Origin: an uncultured Spartobacteria bacterium
Lineage (GTDB): Bacteria; Verrucomicrobiota; Verrucomicrobiia; Chthoniobacterales; Chthoniobacteraceae
Assembly: GCA_903901425.1 (NCBI GenBank)
Contig: CAIURC010000139.1
Coordinates: forward strand, 1 to 42,062
Length of the DNA stretch: 42,062 nt
Direction: 5' to 3'
Shown: in pieces, positions 17,176-25,886 of the stretch
Numbering within the stretch: position 1 is the first letter of the stretch
Layout of the letters: each line of letters starts with the position of its first letter
Notes under the pieces: generated by a model
The model's database searches: none
What the model saw: only the letters and a program-made list of their open reading frames with translations
Told to the model about the DNA's origin: nothing
Translations under genes and position numbers: made by a program

Positions 17176-19023
17176 ATGCATCATTTCCCCCTCCATCTTC
17201 TCTCCTGGGCATCTGTATTTCTGTTGTCCGCGGTCCCCCTTTCCGCGGTCGAACCGGCACTCCCTGACGTTCCCTCGGCTTTTGAACCCCGCCTTCTGCC
17301 GGGCCAGAAGGGGGTCGTGTTTGCCATGTACAGCCAGCCGGGCACCCGCGAAAAACTCGACCAGCTCATCGCTTCCATGCGCCAGAACTCCCTCGGAAAT
17401 GGCTTTGATCCGGGACCGGCTGTTTACCCGCACAACCAAACGCTGTTTGAAGCCATTGCCGATGCCGGGTGGCCCTCCTTTTCCGTCCCGGGACCGGAAA
17501 TGCAAATCCGGGGCGGACGGAGTGTGCTCGGAGCCGAACAGGCCGCGCTACTCCGCCCGTTTGAGAAGGCCGGCGTCTTTTACGGAATCCAGCTCGGAGA
17601 GTGGGACTACTATTTCCACCGGATGTCCACGGCGAATGCCGAATTCTGGTGGCGCAGCATTTACAAAGAGCAATTTGAACAGTTCCAGCACCTCATGAAG
17701 CCCAAGGGGCTTTTCGGCTATGACCGGATGCCACTCAACCGGCAGGAATGTTACGACACACTTCGGGAATATTTCACCAGCCGCACCCGGGATTTGCTGG
17801 ACCGCGTGATCAGTGTCACCGGCCATTCTCATTATGAGGCCTATGCCGGGGAATGGGGCGCCCGATGCATCGGCCTGGAGCTCGGTGAAAACATCGCGTT
17901 CACCCAGTCGAAACTCGCCTTTGCCCGGGGGGCCGCCCGGCAATCCCAGAAGCCGTGGTCGGTCCAGGTGAGCCCGTGGTTTGCGGGCGCGTGCACCACC
18001 CGGGGCCCGCTCCGGCAGGAGGGCACGGATCCGAGGGATTGGCGGGGTCTGGAGGCCGGCCATTCCCTCAGCTTCTACGAACGGATGTGGCTGCACGCAT
18101 GGTTTGTGGGAGCCGCCATGGTGACGCCCGAAAACAGCCTCGGGATCTTCTTCGAATCCGACAACGACTACAGCCGGCTCACCGAACACGGCCGCAAAGC
18201 GGGCGAGGTGTTCCGGTTCATGCAGTCCCACCACCGCGGTGCCGCTTACACCCCGGTGGCCGTCGTTCTCGACCGGCTGGCCGGGTACAACGCCTACATG
18301 GGAAAACCCTGGGGCATCTTCGAGCCCACTCCGGGCGACCGTCAGATCCAGGATCTCTTCGAACACCAGCTCTATCCGGGCAGCGACCACATCTGGAAGA
18401 AACCCGACCCGGAAAACCCGGAGGCAACCTTCCTCCCCGCCACGCCTTATGGGGAGATATTCGACGTCCAGCTCACCAGCGCCTCCGAGGACATGCTGGG
18501 GTGTTATCCGGCCCTTCTCCTGGCCGGAGACATCACCTTTGACGAAAGTCTCGTCGCGAAACTCGAATCCTCCCTGAAACGCGGCCACCGTGTCTTGTAC
18601 ACTGCCGCGCACCGTCAGGCCCTGGGAGCTGAGACCGTTGCCCGGCTGGCCCAAAACCCAGGATTTGAATGCCTGGAACACCCGGTTCAGCCCGCTACCG
18701 GCCGGCCCGCCCTGATCTCACACGAACGCCTTCAGGAACTGCTCCGCCAGACGCTGCCCGTCACGGTTTCCGGCGCCCCGATCCAGTGGGCCCTCAACCG
18801 GAATGCCACAGGCTGGGTCCTGGAGCTCTCAAATCCCGCGGGTGTCCGGAAAAAGCCGGGCGCACCGGCGGTGATCGACCCGTTGGCGGTTGCCCGCGTA
18901 AAAGTCCAGACCCGGTTTCCGTGTGAGAGCGCCACGGAATGGCGGTCCGGGAAAACCCATCCGATGGCCGAGGAAATCCTCGTCGGCCCGGGTCAGACGG
19001 TCTTTCTCGAAATGGCCCAGTGA
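17176..19023 (+). CDS. Secreted protein of unknown function, possibly glycosidase-like
   Basis: The start at 17176 gives a signal peptide (HHFPLHLLSWASVFLLSAVPLSA, cut near AVEP) and 615 residues; an in-frame ATG at 17137 would put 13 residues ahead of it. I do not recognise the family with certainty. The middle part, with 'AYAGEWGARCIGLELGENI', 'ARGAARQSQKPWSVQVSPW' and 'FFESDNDYSRLTEHGRKAGEVFRF', has the feel of a TIM-barrel glycoside hydrolase (GH42-like proteins common in Verrucomicrobia and Lentisphaerae). It is followed by a segment resembling a trimerisation/Rossmann-like domain ('CYPALLLAGDITFDESLVAKLESSLKRG' region) and a beta-rich C-terminus. Catalytic acids cannot be assigned by eye. 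It is a single-gene unit convergent with the restriction genes. Confidence 0.7.
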   Translation: MHHFPLHLLSWASVFLLSAVPLSAVEPALPDVPSAFEPRLLPGQKGVVFAMYSQPGTREKLDQLIASMRQNSLGNGFDPGPAVYPHNQTLFEAIADAGWPSFSVPGPEMQIRGGRSVLGAEQAALLRPFEKAGVFYGIQLGEWDYYFHRMSTANAEFWWRSIYKEQFEQFQHLMKPKGLFGYDRMPLNRQECYDTLREYFTSRTRDLLDRVISVTGHSHYEAYAGEWGARCIGLELGENIAFTQSKLAFARGAARQSQKPWSVQVSPWFAGACTTRGPLRQEGTDPRDWRGLEAGHSLSFYERMWLHAWFVGAAMVTPENSLGIFFESDNDYSRLTEHGRKAGEVFRFMQSHHRGAAYTPVAVVLDRLAGYNAYMGKPWGIFEPTPGDRQIQDLFEHQLYPGSDHIWKKPDPENPEATFLPATPYGEIFDVQLTSASEDMLGCYPALLLAGDITFDESLVAKLESSLKRGHRVLYTAAHRQALGAETVARLAQNPGFECLEHPVQPATGRPALISHERLQELLRQTLPVTVSGAPIQWALNRNATGWVLELSNPAGVRKKPGAPAVIDPLAVARVKVQTRFPCESATEWRSGKTHPMAEEILVGPGQTVFLEMAQ

Positions 19024-19219
19024 TCCGGGCCTCTGGAGCATGCGGTATGACCCGCTCTCGAATAAAACTGAGCCTCCAAGAGGAAAAAGTTTTTGGCCAT
19101 GAGGCTATAGATCCGTGTCTCAGTCGCCCTTCACTGTCGCTTTAAGACACTAGGACCACTGATGGTAGGTCCTTGATCCCTTTTATATCTAAGCATCCTT
19201 GAATGCGCCTAGTTATCCA

Positions 19220-20416
19220 TTAGGCAGGGTTCTTGCACCGAACATACGATATGAAATCTGCTAGACTCCTAATAATTCCAAGCTGTTCGGTTCTGTAGGT
19301 TGCATGGAGCACCTTTGGAATAACGAGTTGTACCCGTTTTTCCATCATCTCTGATGTCTGTGAAACCGAAATTCCAGGCTCCAAAGTAAAAAGATGTTTT
19401 TGAGGAATTCGATCAGCTTCCGCAAGGATCTGTCGCCAACGATCTTTGGCGCTCGACTTGACTCCAAGCATCACAAGAAGGGACTGATCGAAGATTGGAT
19501 TATGGTACTCGCGTTCCCCGGGGAAGATGAAATCTGGCGAGTTGTTTCGCTCGGTTCTGGCTTGTGGAGTGAACCGGAGGCGGTGGCGTTTGAAAATCTC
19601 TTCAAGGTGATTCTGGAGAGCGTGTCCCATTCGCGACTTTCTTCTATTAAGAACAGAAAGAGAAAACCTAACAAAATCCTCAGTGTTATCAAAGCCCTCC
19701 CTCAACCGTTTCAAAACAATAACATTCTCCAGTGCCTTGAATAATTCTTCTTCCCTCGAGATCCAAGCTGTTAAGGTTTCATCGGGATCTGAATCCCCCG
19801 TTTCGACATGGGATCTTGCAAAAGCAGACATGGCTTTAGTGCTCGGGAACTCTCCGCCGAATGCGCCTAGAACAGTGTCCTCGTCAGAAACGACCACTGG
19901 CAAATCGTCTGCAAACCCAATTTCCTCAAGAACCTTCCGCTCGAGAAAACCTAGATCCTTCCTTACTAGGGATTCATGAGAAAGCGTTCGAAAACTGGGG
20001 CCGGTTGCCTCAAGCTGGAAGAGTTGCCTCACCGCCCGTTCCCATCCCGATTCTTTCTCAAGTAGAAGAGCGTCGAAAGCGCCCTTCCTGTCGCAGACAA
20101 TTACGAGAAGATCTCCCTCACGCACCCTCTCTAAAAATTTCCCTGAATAATAGAATCTCCATTCGGACCGACCTGTCCGCACACTTCCCTTCGCGCGCGC
20201 GTCATAGAAAGTGAAGCTGTCGGAATAATGTTCAGGATCTCTATCGTCAGAAAAGTAATGCCAGCGGATCTTGCCTTTTGTGGTCTGGCTTGTCCCAAAG
20301 AGTTCTTTTAGCGCTGAAACGCCATTGATTTCGTGTTGATTAGAACCATTCTGAGGAAGATCAACCGCTGCCATTTTCTTGTGGGCAACGCTTGAAAATA
20401 TGGAAGCAAGGTTCAT
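19220..20416 (-). CDS. EcoRII-family type II restriction endonuclease
   Basis: 398 residues. The C-terminal third matches the EcoRII catalytic domain: '[18 protein letters not shown]', then '[10 protein letters not shown]' (about residue 294), '[19 protein letters not shown]' (about 315-333), '[11 protein letters not shown]' and '[12 protein letters not shown]'. In this family PDFIFPG and VKSSAKDRW belong to the PD-(D/E)XK-type active site. The N-terminal part probably serves as the effector/DNA-binding domain, as in EcoRII. The gene overlaps the methyltransferase stop by 4 bp (ATGA), so modification is translated first. The expected target is CCWGG or the related CCNGG, inferred from the paired methyltransferase. 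The DNA here is visibly AT-richer than its flanks, suggesting horizontal transfer. Confidence 0.88.
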   Translation of the reverse strand: MNLASIFSSVAHKKMAAVDLPQNGSNQHEINGVSALKELFGTSQTTKGKIRWHYFSDDRDPEHYSDSFTFYDARAKGSVRTGRSEWRFYYSGKFLERVREGDLLVIVCDRKGAFDALLLEKESGWERAVRQLFQLEATGPSFRTLSHESLVRKDLGFLERKVLEEIGFADDLPVVVSDEDTVLGAFGGEFPSTKAMSAFARSHVETGDSDPDETLTAWISREEELFKALENVIVLKRLREGFDNTEDFVRFSLSVLNRRKSRMGHALQNHLEEIFKRHRLRFTPQARTERNNSPDFIFPGEREYHNPIFDQSLLVMLGVKSSAKDRWRQILAEADRIPQKHLFTLEPGISVSQTSEMMEKRVQLVIPKVLHATYRTEQLGIIRSLADFISYVRCKNPA

Positions 20417-21519
20417 CGCTTAGAATTTTTCCTTTTGGCCCTCTGCCTCCGGGGTGATGTGCCGGATTTTTTACTAAACGCCGATTCCTCCAACACTTCT
20501 TGGAGGATCAGATTCGGGCGATGATCAGCAGGCAAACTCAAGGAGGCGATTACAGAACGAGCGATTGCTGAGACTACGGGAACCACTACTGAATTTCCGA
20601 ACTGGCGGTACGCTTGTGTGTCAGATACAGGAATCCGGAATGTATCCGGATATCCCATCAGTCGGGCGCATTCCCGAGGCGTCAAGCGCCGCGGGATTTC
20701 TCCCGGACCTTGAGCAACAAGAATCTCAGAGCCATCCTTGTAGTAGCGTGCACTCAGAGTCCGGGCAGTGTCGACGCCTGTAACCAAGCCATAGCCAAAG
20801 CCATTGCCAGCCGCTTTGTGTTTCCGAGCGTATTCCTGAAGGTACTGCCATAACTTAACAGTCAATGTGTATTTAGGGTCCACCTTCTCCTCAAGAATGG
20901 AAGAGAGAGTCGGCCCCTTTAAGGGAAAATCGGGAAACTCAAAGTATCTCGGCTCTCTAAATCCGACTAGAAATATGCGTTCCCGGTGCTGAGGCACCAC
21001 CTTCGATGCATCAATGATTTTGTGATAGACCCGGTAGCCGAGAGTTTCTGAAAGGGTGTGCATAATAATCTCGAAGGTCCTTCCCTTGTCATGGCTTTTT
21101 AGATTTTTTACGTTCTCAAGAACAAACGCTTCCGGACGATGGAATTCGAGAATATTGGCTATCTTGAAAAACAAGTTGCCTTGTTTTTCATCTTCGAACC
21201 CATGCTTTCTGCCCAAGCTAACTTTCTTGGATACTCCGGCTATGCTGAACGGTTGGCATGGAAAGCCTCCGCAAAGAATTTCAAAGGGCGGAATATTCGC
21301 CACCTCAACCTCGTGGATGTCTCCATGCGGTTCTTCCCCGTGGTTGGCTTTGTAGGTGATCCGGCTGTGCCTGTCCCAATCACTTGAAAAGACGCAATTA
21401 GCGCCAACACCTTCAAACCCAAGCCGGAATCCTCCGATGCCACAAAATAAATCAATAAAGTTTAACTGTCGTAAATGGGCTTTTTTTGCGACAGACAAGG
21501 ATGTGGTCTCTTTTGGCAT
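20413..21519 (-). CDS. dcm: DNA (cytosine-5) methyltransferase, Dcm/M.EcoRII-like
   Basis: 368 residues with the ordered motifs of C5 methyltransferases: SAM-binding FCGIGG (residues 25-30), catalytic GGFPCQPFS with Cys88, 'LENVKNL', '[11 protein letters not shown]', and '[10 protein letters not shown]' near the end. The target-recognition region contains '[13 protein letters not shown]' and '[16 protein letters not shown]', strikingly like E. coli Dcm, M.EcoRII and M.SsoII. Methylation of the inner C of CCWGG (or CCNGG) is therefore predicted. It protects the host from the overlapping EcoRII-like nuclease downstream. A Vsr repair nuclease lies 321 bp upstream on the same strand, consistent with repair of T:G mismatches formed from deaminated 5-methylcytosine. 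Confidence 0.95.
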   Translation of the reverse strand: MPKETTSLSVAKKAHLRQLNFIDLFCGIGGFRLGFEGVGANCVFSSDWDRHSRITYKANHGEEPHGDIHEVEVANIPPFEILCGGFPCQPFSIAGVSKKVSLGRKHGFEDEKQGNLFFKIANILEFHRPEAFVLENVKNLKSHDKGRTFEIIMHTLSETLGYRVYHKIIDASKVVPQHRERIFLVGFREPRYFEFPDFPLKGPTLSSILEEKVDPKYTLTVKLWQYLQEYARKHKAAGNGFGYGLVTGVDTARTLSARYYKDGSEILVAQGPGEIPRRLTPRECARLMGYPDTFRIPVSDTQAYRQFGNSVVVPVVSAIARSVIASLSLPADHRPNLILQEVLEESAFSKKSGTSPRRQRAKRKNSKR

Positions 21520-21840
21520 TTAACGTCGGTCAAGTTCCAGGATTTGAACTCTGTGCATAGGTGCGTCCATGTCCAGAAGGAAGGCATCATCTCCACGTCA
21601 TCAGACGACAGCCAAGAATTGATTTCGGAGCGGGTGCCCGAGATGAACCTCATCGACGGTTCTCATCCAGCCCTCGCGGCATATCTGGCGGGACGAGTGA
21701 GACCTGACCGGAGATCTGCGCGGGTGAGATTGCCTTAGGCTGGTGGGCAGGGGTAACTGCTGATGGGTGGGGCTTCAGTGTTTCGCCAAGCGCCATTGGC
21801 AGCTCGGAAATGCTTTACGGGTGGCATCTATGGGCTTTCG
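21520..21840. other. Gap between dcm and vsr without a recognised gene
   Basis: 321 bp on the upstream side of dcm. It presumably holds the restriction-modification promoter and the vsr 3' end. A 63-codon minus-strand ORF overlaps the dcm start but resembles nothing, in particular not a helix-turn-helix C protein. No tRNA or strong hairpin was found. Confidence 0.45.
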
Positions 21841-22296
21841 TTATGTGTCGGCGTCAAACTTTGAACCTCGCGAAGGGGATGTTTGGGATGGTAGCAGCGG
21901 GCGTAGTTTGACAAGGAGTGTACCGCGGTTCTTGGGTCGGAGCTCATGTTCCCAGATCCGGAGCACGCGCCACCCGGCTGCCCTGAGTGTCCGTCCGACC
22001 AGCTTGTCCCGGCTTCTGTTGGCGTTGAGCTTGAGTTTCCAGAATTCCGCGTTGTTTGCGGGCAGGCGGCCATGGATGGGACAGCCATGCCAGAAACAGC
22101 CGTCGACAAACACTGCCGTCCGGCTTTGTCGAAACACAAAGTCGGGCCGGCCAAACACGGGCCGGTTTCTGCGCCAGCCTGTGATGCCCTCGGCCCGGAA
22201 GACCGAGGCAAGGGCGCACTCGGTGTCCCGGTTGCCGCTGGAGCGGATCGTGGACATTACTTCGGACCGTTTGGCTTTTGAAAAAACGTCTGGCAT
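21841..22296 (-). CDS. vsr: Very-short-patch repair endonuclease (Vsr)
   Basis: 151 residues, the usual length. Family motifs are all present: 'KRSEVMSTIRSSGNRDTE' at the N-terminus, 'GRPDFVF' with the likely catalytic Asp52, and 'FVDGCFWHGCP' (C67, H70, C72), the zinc/active-site segment. Vsr nicks 5' of the T in T:G mismatches that arise when 5-methylcytosine deaminates in a Dcm site, starting repair to C:G. The third zinc-site cysteine, usually in 'WEC', is a His here ('RIWEHEL'). The base composition is like that of the host rather than like the AT-rich restriction pair, so vsr may have a different history. Confidence 0.93.
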   Translation of the reverse strand: MPDVFSKAKRSEVMSTIRSSGNRDTECALASVFRAEGITGWRRNRPVFGRPDFVFRQSRTAVFVDGCFWHGCPIHGRLPANNAEFWKLKLNANRSRDKLVGRTLRAAGWRVLRIWEHELRPKNRGTLLVKLRPLLPSQTSPSRGSKFDADT

Positions 22297-22443
22297 GGGT
22301 GGACCCTGTTATCGACCCGATCGACCCCGGGTGCAAACCCATCGGACCAGTGGCGAGCCCGAGGGGCTGTCCCTTGATAGCGCGGGTGCTCGGGTTTAGT
22401 TTCCCACATCGGCAGCCGTTTTTTGGGGGAGAGGGGAGGCAGG

Positions 22444-22755
22444 ATGCGTTTTTTCAAATCAGACCAATCCAGGAAGGGGTTTTGTGTTTTTGTGGACACG
22501 GTGGGTGACGGGCCGCAGCCGGCGGTCTGGGGTGACCATGCGCCGGTGGTCTATGACACCGAACATGCCACCGAACACGAGGCGCAGCGGGAGATTGCCG
22601 ACCACCAGATTCTCCGGCTCCAGCAGTTTCTGGAAGGGGAACGGGAGTTCGAGGATGCGATCGTGATTCAGGAATACGTGGTGCCCGTCCGCGTAGTGCC
22701 CGGAGGCCGGATTCTCCATTCTCCGGCAGTGGTTTCTGGCGGAGCCGGTGGGTGA
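22444..22755 (+). CDS. Small conserved-looking hypothetical protein
   Basis: 103 residues from ATG 22444, preceded by a purine-rich GGGGAGG stretch (22433-22439) that can act as a ribosome-binding site; the in-frame upstream start at 22423 is less likely. No family is recognised with certainty. The composition (acidic, 'CVFVDTVGDG', 'AQREIADHQILRLQQFLEGE', 'DAIVIQEYVVPVRV') suggests a small soluble alpha/beta protein. The last dozen residues (Gly/Val/Ala-rich) look unnatural and coincide with the start of the overlapping Rpn-like fragment. The 3' end may therefore have been replaced by a rearrangement. It is divergent from vsr. Confidence 0.55.
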   Translation: MRFFKSDQSRKGFCVFVDTVGDGPQPAVWGDHAPVVYDTEHATEHEAQREIADHQILRLQQFLEGEREFEDAIVIQEYVVPVRVVPGGRILHSPAVVSGGAGG

Positions 22756-23197
22756 GTTGTTGTCGGACCCGGTGTGGGAGATTCGAACCCTGGAAATGAT
22801 TTCTGGAGCTGCGCGGGAGCGTTTTTTCTGGGATCTGTGTGCCCGTGAACAGAGCCGGGACGCATTTTTGGCCCGGCTTGCCCGGCTGGAGGCCTGCCCA
22901 AACCTGAAATCCGAATTTATGACGATTGCCGAACAACTCCGTGCAGAGGGAAGCCGTGAAGCTTGGGAAAAAGGCCGCGAAGAGGGTCGGGAAGAGGGAA
23001 GAAACGAGGGAGTATTGGGTGCGAAGCGTGCGGCGGTGCTGCGTGCCCTTGAACTGCGGCACGGGACCGTGCCAAAACGGCTCTCGGAGCGCGTGTTTTC
23101 GGTGGGGTCGGCCGATGCGTTGGACATCCTGCTTGAAGCGGCGATTTGCTGCAGTTCTGTGGCGGAGTTTGAGGGGCGGTTGGCGGAATTGGGTTGA
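22697..23197 (+). pseudogene. C-terminal remnant of an Rpn/PD-(D/E)XK-type putative transposase
   Basis: The frame is open from just after a TAG at 22694 to 23197 and starts abruptly with 'SILRQWFLAEPVGELLSDP'; a GTG at 22748 could start a 149-residue protein. The hallmark is the 'EKGREEGREEGRNEGVLG' run followed by 'RAVLRALELRHG'-like sequence (here AAVLRALELRHGTVP) and a helical end, as at the C-terminus of Rpn/YhgA-like recombination-promoting nucleases and related DUF4351 proteins. The N-terminal nuclease domain is missing and the fragment overlaps the preceding ORF by 8 bp from the GTG, or more if read through. I read it as the tail of a decayed gene. Confidence 0.55.
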
Positions 23198-23217
23198 ACG
23201 GGCCACGCGGCTAGAGC

Positions 23218-23231
23218 CCCTGCCGGCAGGG
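23218..23231. promoter_or_regulatory. 14-bp perfect palindrome CCCTGCCGGCAGGG
   Basis: Perfect inverted repeat 20 bp after the end of the Rpn-like remnant. It could form a short stem in RNA, but no T-run follows; it could also be a protein-binding site. Function unknown. Confidence 0.35.
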
Positions 23232-23412
23232 TAGGCTCCGCGATTCCGGCTAAAGCAGGTTTTACGGGAAATTTACGGAAAAAAGACCGGCTACGAACCA
23301 TCCCGGAGCGGGAACGGTGCAGAGTCCGGTGCCATGAACCGGGTTTTTCCATCCACCTTTGTGAGGCGGCCCGGGGATTTTCTGCTTGGAGATCGGCTCC
23401 TTTCACTGGGGG

Positions 23413-23428
23413 TTAGCCGTTCGGCTAA
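23413..23428. promoter_or_regulatory. Inverted repeat TTAGCCG-TT-CGGCTAA
   Basis: 7-bp perfect arms around a 2-bp centre, 35 bp before the start codon of the small secreted protein. Its position fits an operator or a 5'-leader hairpin. No related site was found by eye elsewhere in the window. Confidence 0.35.
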
Positions 23429-23463
23429 TTGCCGGGCGCCACGAGCCCGCTTAGGTCATCTCC

Positions 23464-23940
23464 ATGACAAGGCAACTCCTCGCAATCTCCCTGTTGAGCG
23501 CATCTTTCCTTCAGGCCGAACCCCCAACGCGCCTGTTGCACCCTCAACCCCTTTTGGAAAAGGCGGGAATCAAAACACCGCTTCAGGAAAACCATCGAAT
23601 CATCCTCACAGTCACGGCGCGGGATGGATCGCCGTTGGAATTGTGTTTCACCACCGGCGCCCCGTTCTTCACGGCGAGTTTGGAGGAGCAGGGCATCAGC
23701 TTTTCAGGCACCTTGGAATCCGTGTCCGGAGACACGGCGATCCTTGGTTACACACTGACTTGGGAAACACCCGTCACCTTGGAAAGACCCGCCATCGGCT
23801 CCGTCACAAACGTGATTTACAAAAAATCCTCTCTCCAAGGAAGCGTCCGCCTCGAGTTGGGCAAGGGGCTGGTCCTTTTCCGTGCCGGAAAGCAGAGCGC
23901 CCATGTTTCAGTCCTTCGTCTGGAGCCTGGGACACCCTGA
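23464..23940 (+). CDS. Small secreted protein of unknown function
   Basis: 158 residues with a clean signal peptide (TRQLLAISLLSASFLQA, cleavage before EPP). The mature part is beta-strand rich ('IILTVTARDGSPLELCFTTG', 'FSGTLESVSGDTAILGYTLTW', 'SVRLELGKGLVLFRAG') and ends with 'HVSVLRLEP', a pattern like the short secretin-associated or beta-sandwich domains in envelope proteins, but no family can be named. It is 250 bp upstream of the cysteine-propeller gene on the same strand, so linkage to that cluster is possible but not shown. Confidence 0.65.
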   Translation: MTRQLLAISLLSASFLQAEPPTRLLHPQPLLEKAGIKTPLQENHRIILTVTARDGSPLELCFTTGAPFFTASLEEQGISFSGTLESVSGDTAILGYTLTWETPVTLERPAIGSVTNVIYKKSSLQGSVRLELGKGLVLFRAGKQSAHVSVLRLEPGTP

Positions 23941-24190
23941 GGGCGTCTCGCAGAATTCGGTCACAGGCTCCTGAACGGAACTGGCGTTTGGAACTGCGGC
24001 TGACGCGCGCGATGAAAGGATGGTTTCGTATGGGGGTGCCGTACAGGCCTCAGGCAGCCGATCGGCCGCAAACGCCCTCAATAATCTTGTCGCTCCACGC
24101 GTGCTGGAGTTACCTCAGTCTAACAGTGCTGTTCCCCCCGGCCTTTCTGAACGCGAGCCCGCCTCGGACTTCCCATTCTCCTGATACCCC

Positions 24191-25786
24191 ATGCTCCGAT
24201 CCCCACTGATCACCTTGTTTCGCGGCGTCCTGCTGATTGCGCTGACCGCCGTTGTCCATGCAGAAAGCCCGTCTGAAGGGACCCACCGGCAGGCGGCGAT
24301 TCTCAAACCGGATCCGCAGCGGGAACTGGTGACATTTGTCGTGGCACCCGACGGGGTGCTCACTGCAGCGCTGGGAGCCGAGCGGCGTGGGCAAATGGGT
24401 GCCGGACTTCTCCGGGTTTATTCGCCGGAACGGGCGTTGATCCGCGAAATCCCGCTCCCGATCATGCCCACCGCGCTGTCCCTGGTTGGTAAATCGGGTT
24501 ATTTGGTGGCGGGGAACGGGAAGCTGCTGCAGGTGTCGCCTGAAGGCCGTGTGACACGGCAGGCGACAATTCTGGAATTGCTTGGGGTCACTGAGGAACA
24601 GGTGCGCAGCGAGGCGCGCCGGGCTGCGGAGGAATCCGTGCAGGCGCAGCGCGAACGCAGCGCGCGCGAGATTGCGGACTTGGAGAGAGCGATTCAGACG
24701 ATGGAATCTGCGGCGGCGCAGACGGACCGCCAGAAGGCCCGGATTGTTTCGAGCAAAAAGATGCTTGAAGAGCGCCGGGCAGAGCTCAAACGCGAGCCGT
24801 CTCTGGATTCCATGATGGACTATTTTGTGTCCAGCCGGACCAAGAGCACGGCTTTGAGCAGCGACGGCAACAGCATCCTGATGACGCTCATGAACCTCCG
24901 GCAATACGAGGTGCTGAAACTCGATCAGGATTTCAGGAATCCGCGCCGGATTTTGGGTGACCTGAAGGGGTGCTGCGGACAAATGGACTTGAATTTGAGT
25001 GGTGGCCGGTTTTTCACCGCAGAGAACACCCGGTTCAAGGTGGGCATTTATGATTTGGAGGGGAAAAAGCAGGGAGAGTTCGGGGAACGCTTTGAAAAGA
25101 ACAACCAGGGTTTTGGCAGTTGCTGCAACCCGATGAACGTCTGGGTGTACGGGAACGGCGATGTGCTGACTGCCGAGTCCAGCATTGGCACCCTGAAACG
25201 GTTCAGTCCGGAGGGCAAACTTCTCGGGGTCATTGGAAGGGCCAGAATCGGCGGCGGCTGCAAGCATGTGGCTATCGGATATGATCCAGTCCGGGACAGG
25301 TACTACGTCCAGTACCAAGACCGGAACCACATTTGTGTGCTGATGCCCGAAGCTGAGGCTGCACCGCTCGTGGCGGAACAGGACCGGCAAATTGCCAAAG
25401 GGGAAGCCATCCTTCAGGGGCTTGCAGGCTCTTGGGTGGTGGAACCGAGGAAAGGCGCCAAGTCCGCTGAGGAGCTGGATGCGCTCTTCCAAAGCCCGCG
25501 TGGCATGACACTCGAAGACCGGATCGCAGGCCCGATCGACAGGCTCCAGGCGTTTATCTTCCAGCCCAACCACAGCCTGACGCTGGGGCGGAAACCGCAG
25601 CGCCAACCCTCCCGCCCGGAGTCGCCCCTGCGCTGGGTGGTGACTGGAACTGAGGGGGACAGCGTCCAACTCGAACTCGAGGAGGCCGACGGAATCGTCA
25701 GATACACCCTCAAACTGAGGAAGCTCACGGAGACAACCGTCCAAATTCAGATCCACGAGTACCTCTGGACGCTCACCAAATCCTGA
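24191..25786 (+). CDS. Exported propeller-like protein with six conserved cysteines (paralogue 1)
   Basis: 531 residues with a signal peptide (ITLFRGVLLIALTAVVHA). After an N-terminal beta region ('FVVAPDGVL', 'LLRVYSPERALIREIPLP') comes a charged coiled coil (about 135-205), then NHL/6-bladed-propeller-like blades ('RFFTAENTRFKVGIYDLEGK', 'VLTAESSIGTLKRFSPEGKL', 'YYVQYQDRNHICVL'). Six cysteines lie in the blades: paired C261-C262 (KGCCGQMD), paired C311-C312 (GSCCNPMNVW), C357 (GGGCKHVAIG) and C382. Such pairs suggest metal or iron-sulfur binding, or disulfides in the periplasm; this is inference. The next gene is a paralogue with all six cysteines kept. First gene of a one-directional block that ends with a cytochrome c protein. 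An exported electron-transfer or sensing role is suggested by context only. Confidence 0.75.
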   Translation: MLRSPLITLFRGVLLIALTAVVHAESPSEGTHRQAAILKPDPQRELVTFVVAPDGVLTAALGAERRGQMGAGLLRVYSPERALIREIPLPIMPTALSLVGKSGYLVAGNGKLLQVSPEGRVTRQATILELLGVTEEQVRSEARRAAEESVQAQRERSAREIADLERAIQTMESAAAQTDRQKARIVSSKKMLEERRAELKREPSLDSMMDYFVSSRTKSTALSSDGNSILMTLMNLRQYEVLKLDQDFRNPRRILGDLKGCCGQMDLNLSGGRFFTAENTRFKVGIYDLEGKKQGEFGERFEKNNQGFGSCCNPMNVWVYGNGDVLTAESSIGTLKRFSPEGKLLGVIGRARIGGGCKHVAIGYDPVRDRYYVQYQDRNHICVLMPEAEAAPLVAEQDRQIAKGEAILQGLAGSWVVEPRKGAKSAEELDALFQSPRGMTLEDRIAGPIDRLQAFIFQPNHSLTLGRKPQRQPSRPESPLRWVVTGTEGDSVQLELEEADGIVRYTLKLRKLTETTVQIQIHEYLWTLTKS

Positions 25787-25886
25787 TTCCATGAGCGTGT
25801 TCCCCGTCCTGAATCCACTGCCGGAAATCCGCCAGCCTTGGGTGCCCCGGGGCCGTGGTCCACGCAGTCTGGCCTCGGTCTGGCGG

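Noticed and set aside
19152-19173. AGGACC / GGTCCT inverted repeat followed by a short T-run, as a terminator between convergent genes
   Set aside because: Only a 6-bp stem with a 10-nt loop, and the T-run is 8 bases downstream; too weak to call.
21535-21600. tRNA-like text (GGATTTGAACTC) on the minus strand
   Set aside because: A T-arm stem could not be formed (two mismatches in five pairs), and no acceptor or anticodon arm fits.
21462-21653. 63-codon minus-strand ORF overlapping the dcm start, as a possible controller protein
   Set aside because: No helix-turn-helix pattern; Cys/Trp-rich text overlapping the dcm coding region.
24110-25792. 560-codon minus-strand ORF opposite the first cysteine-propeller gene, with a similar one opposite its paralogue
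   Set aside because: Mirrored long ORFs in both copies are expected from shared codon bias; the sense frames have signal peptides and conserved cysteines.
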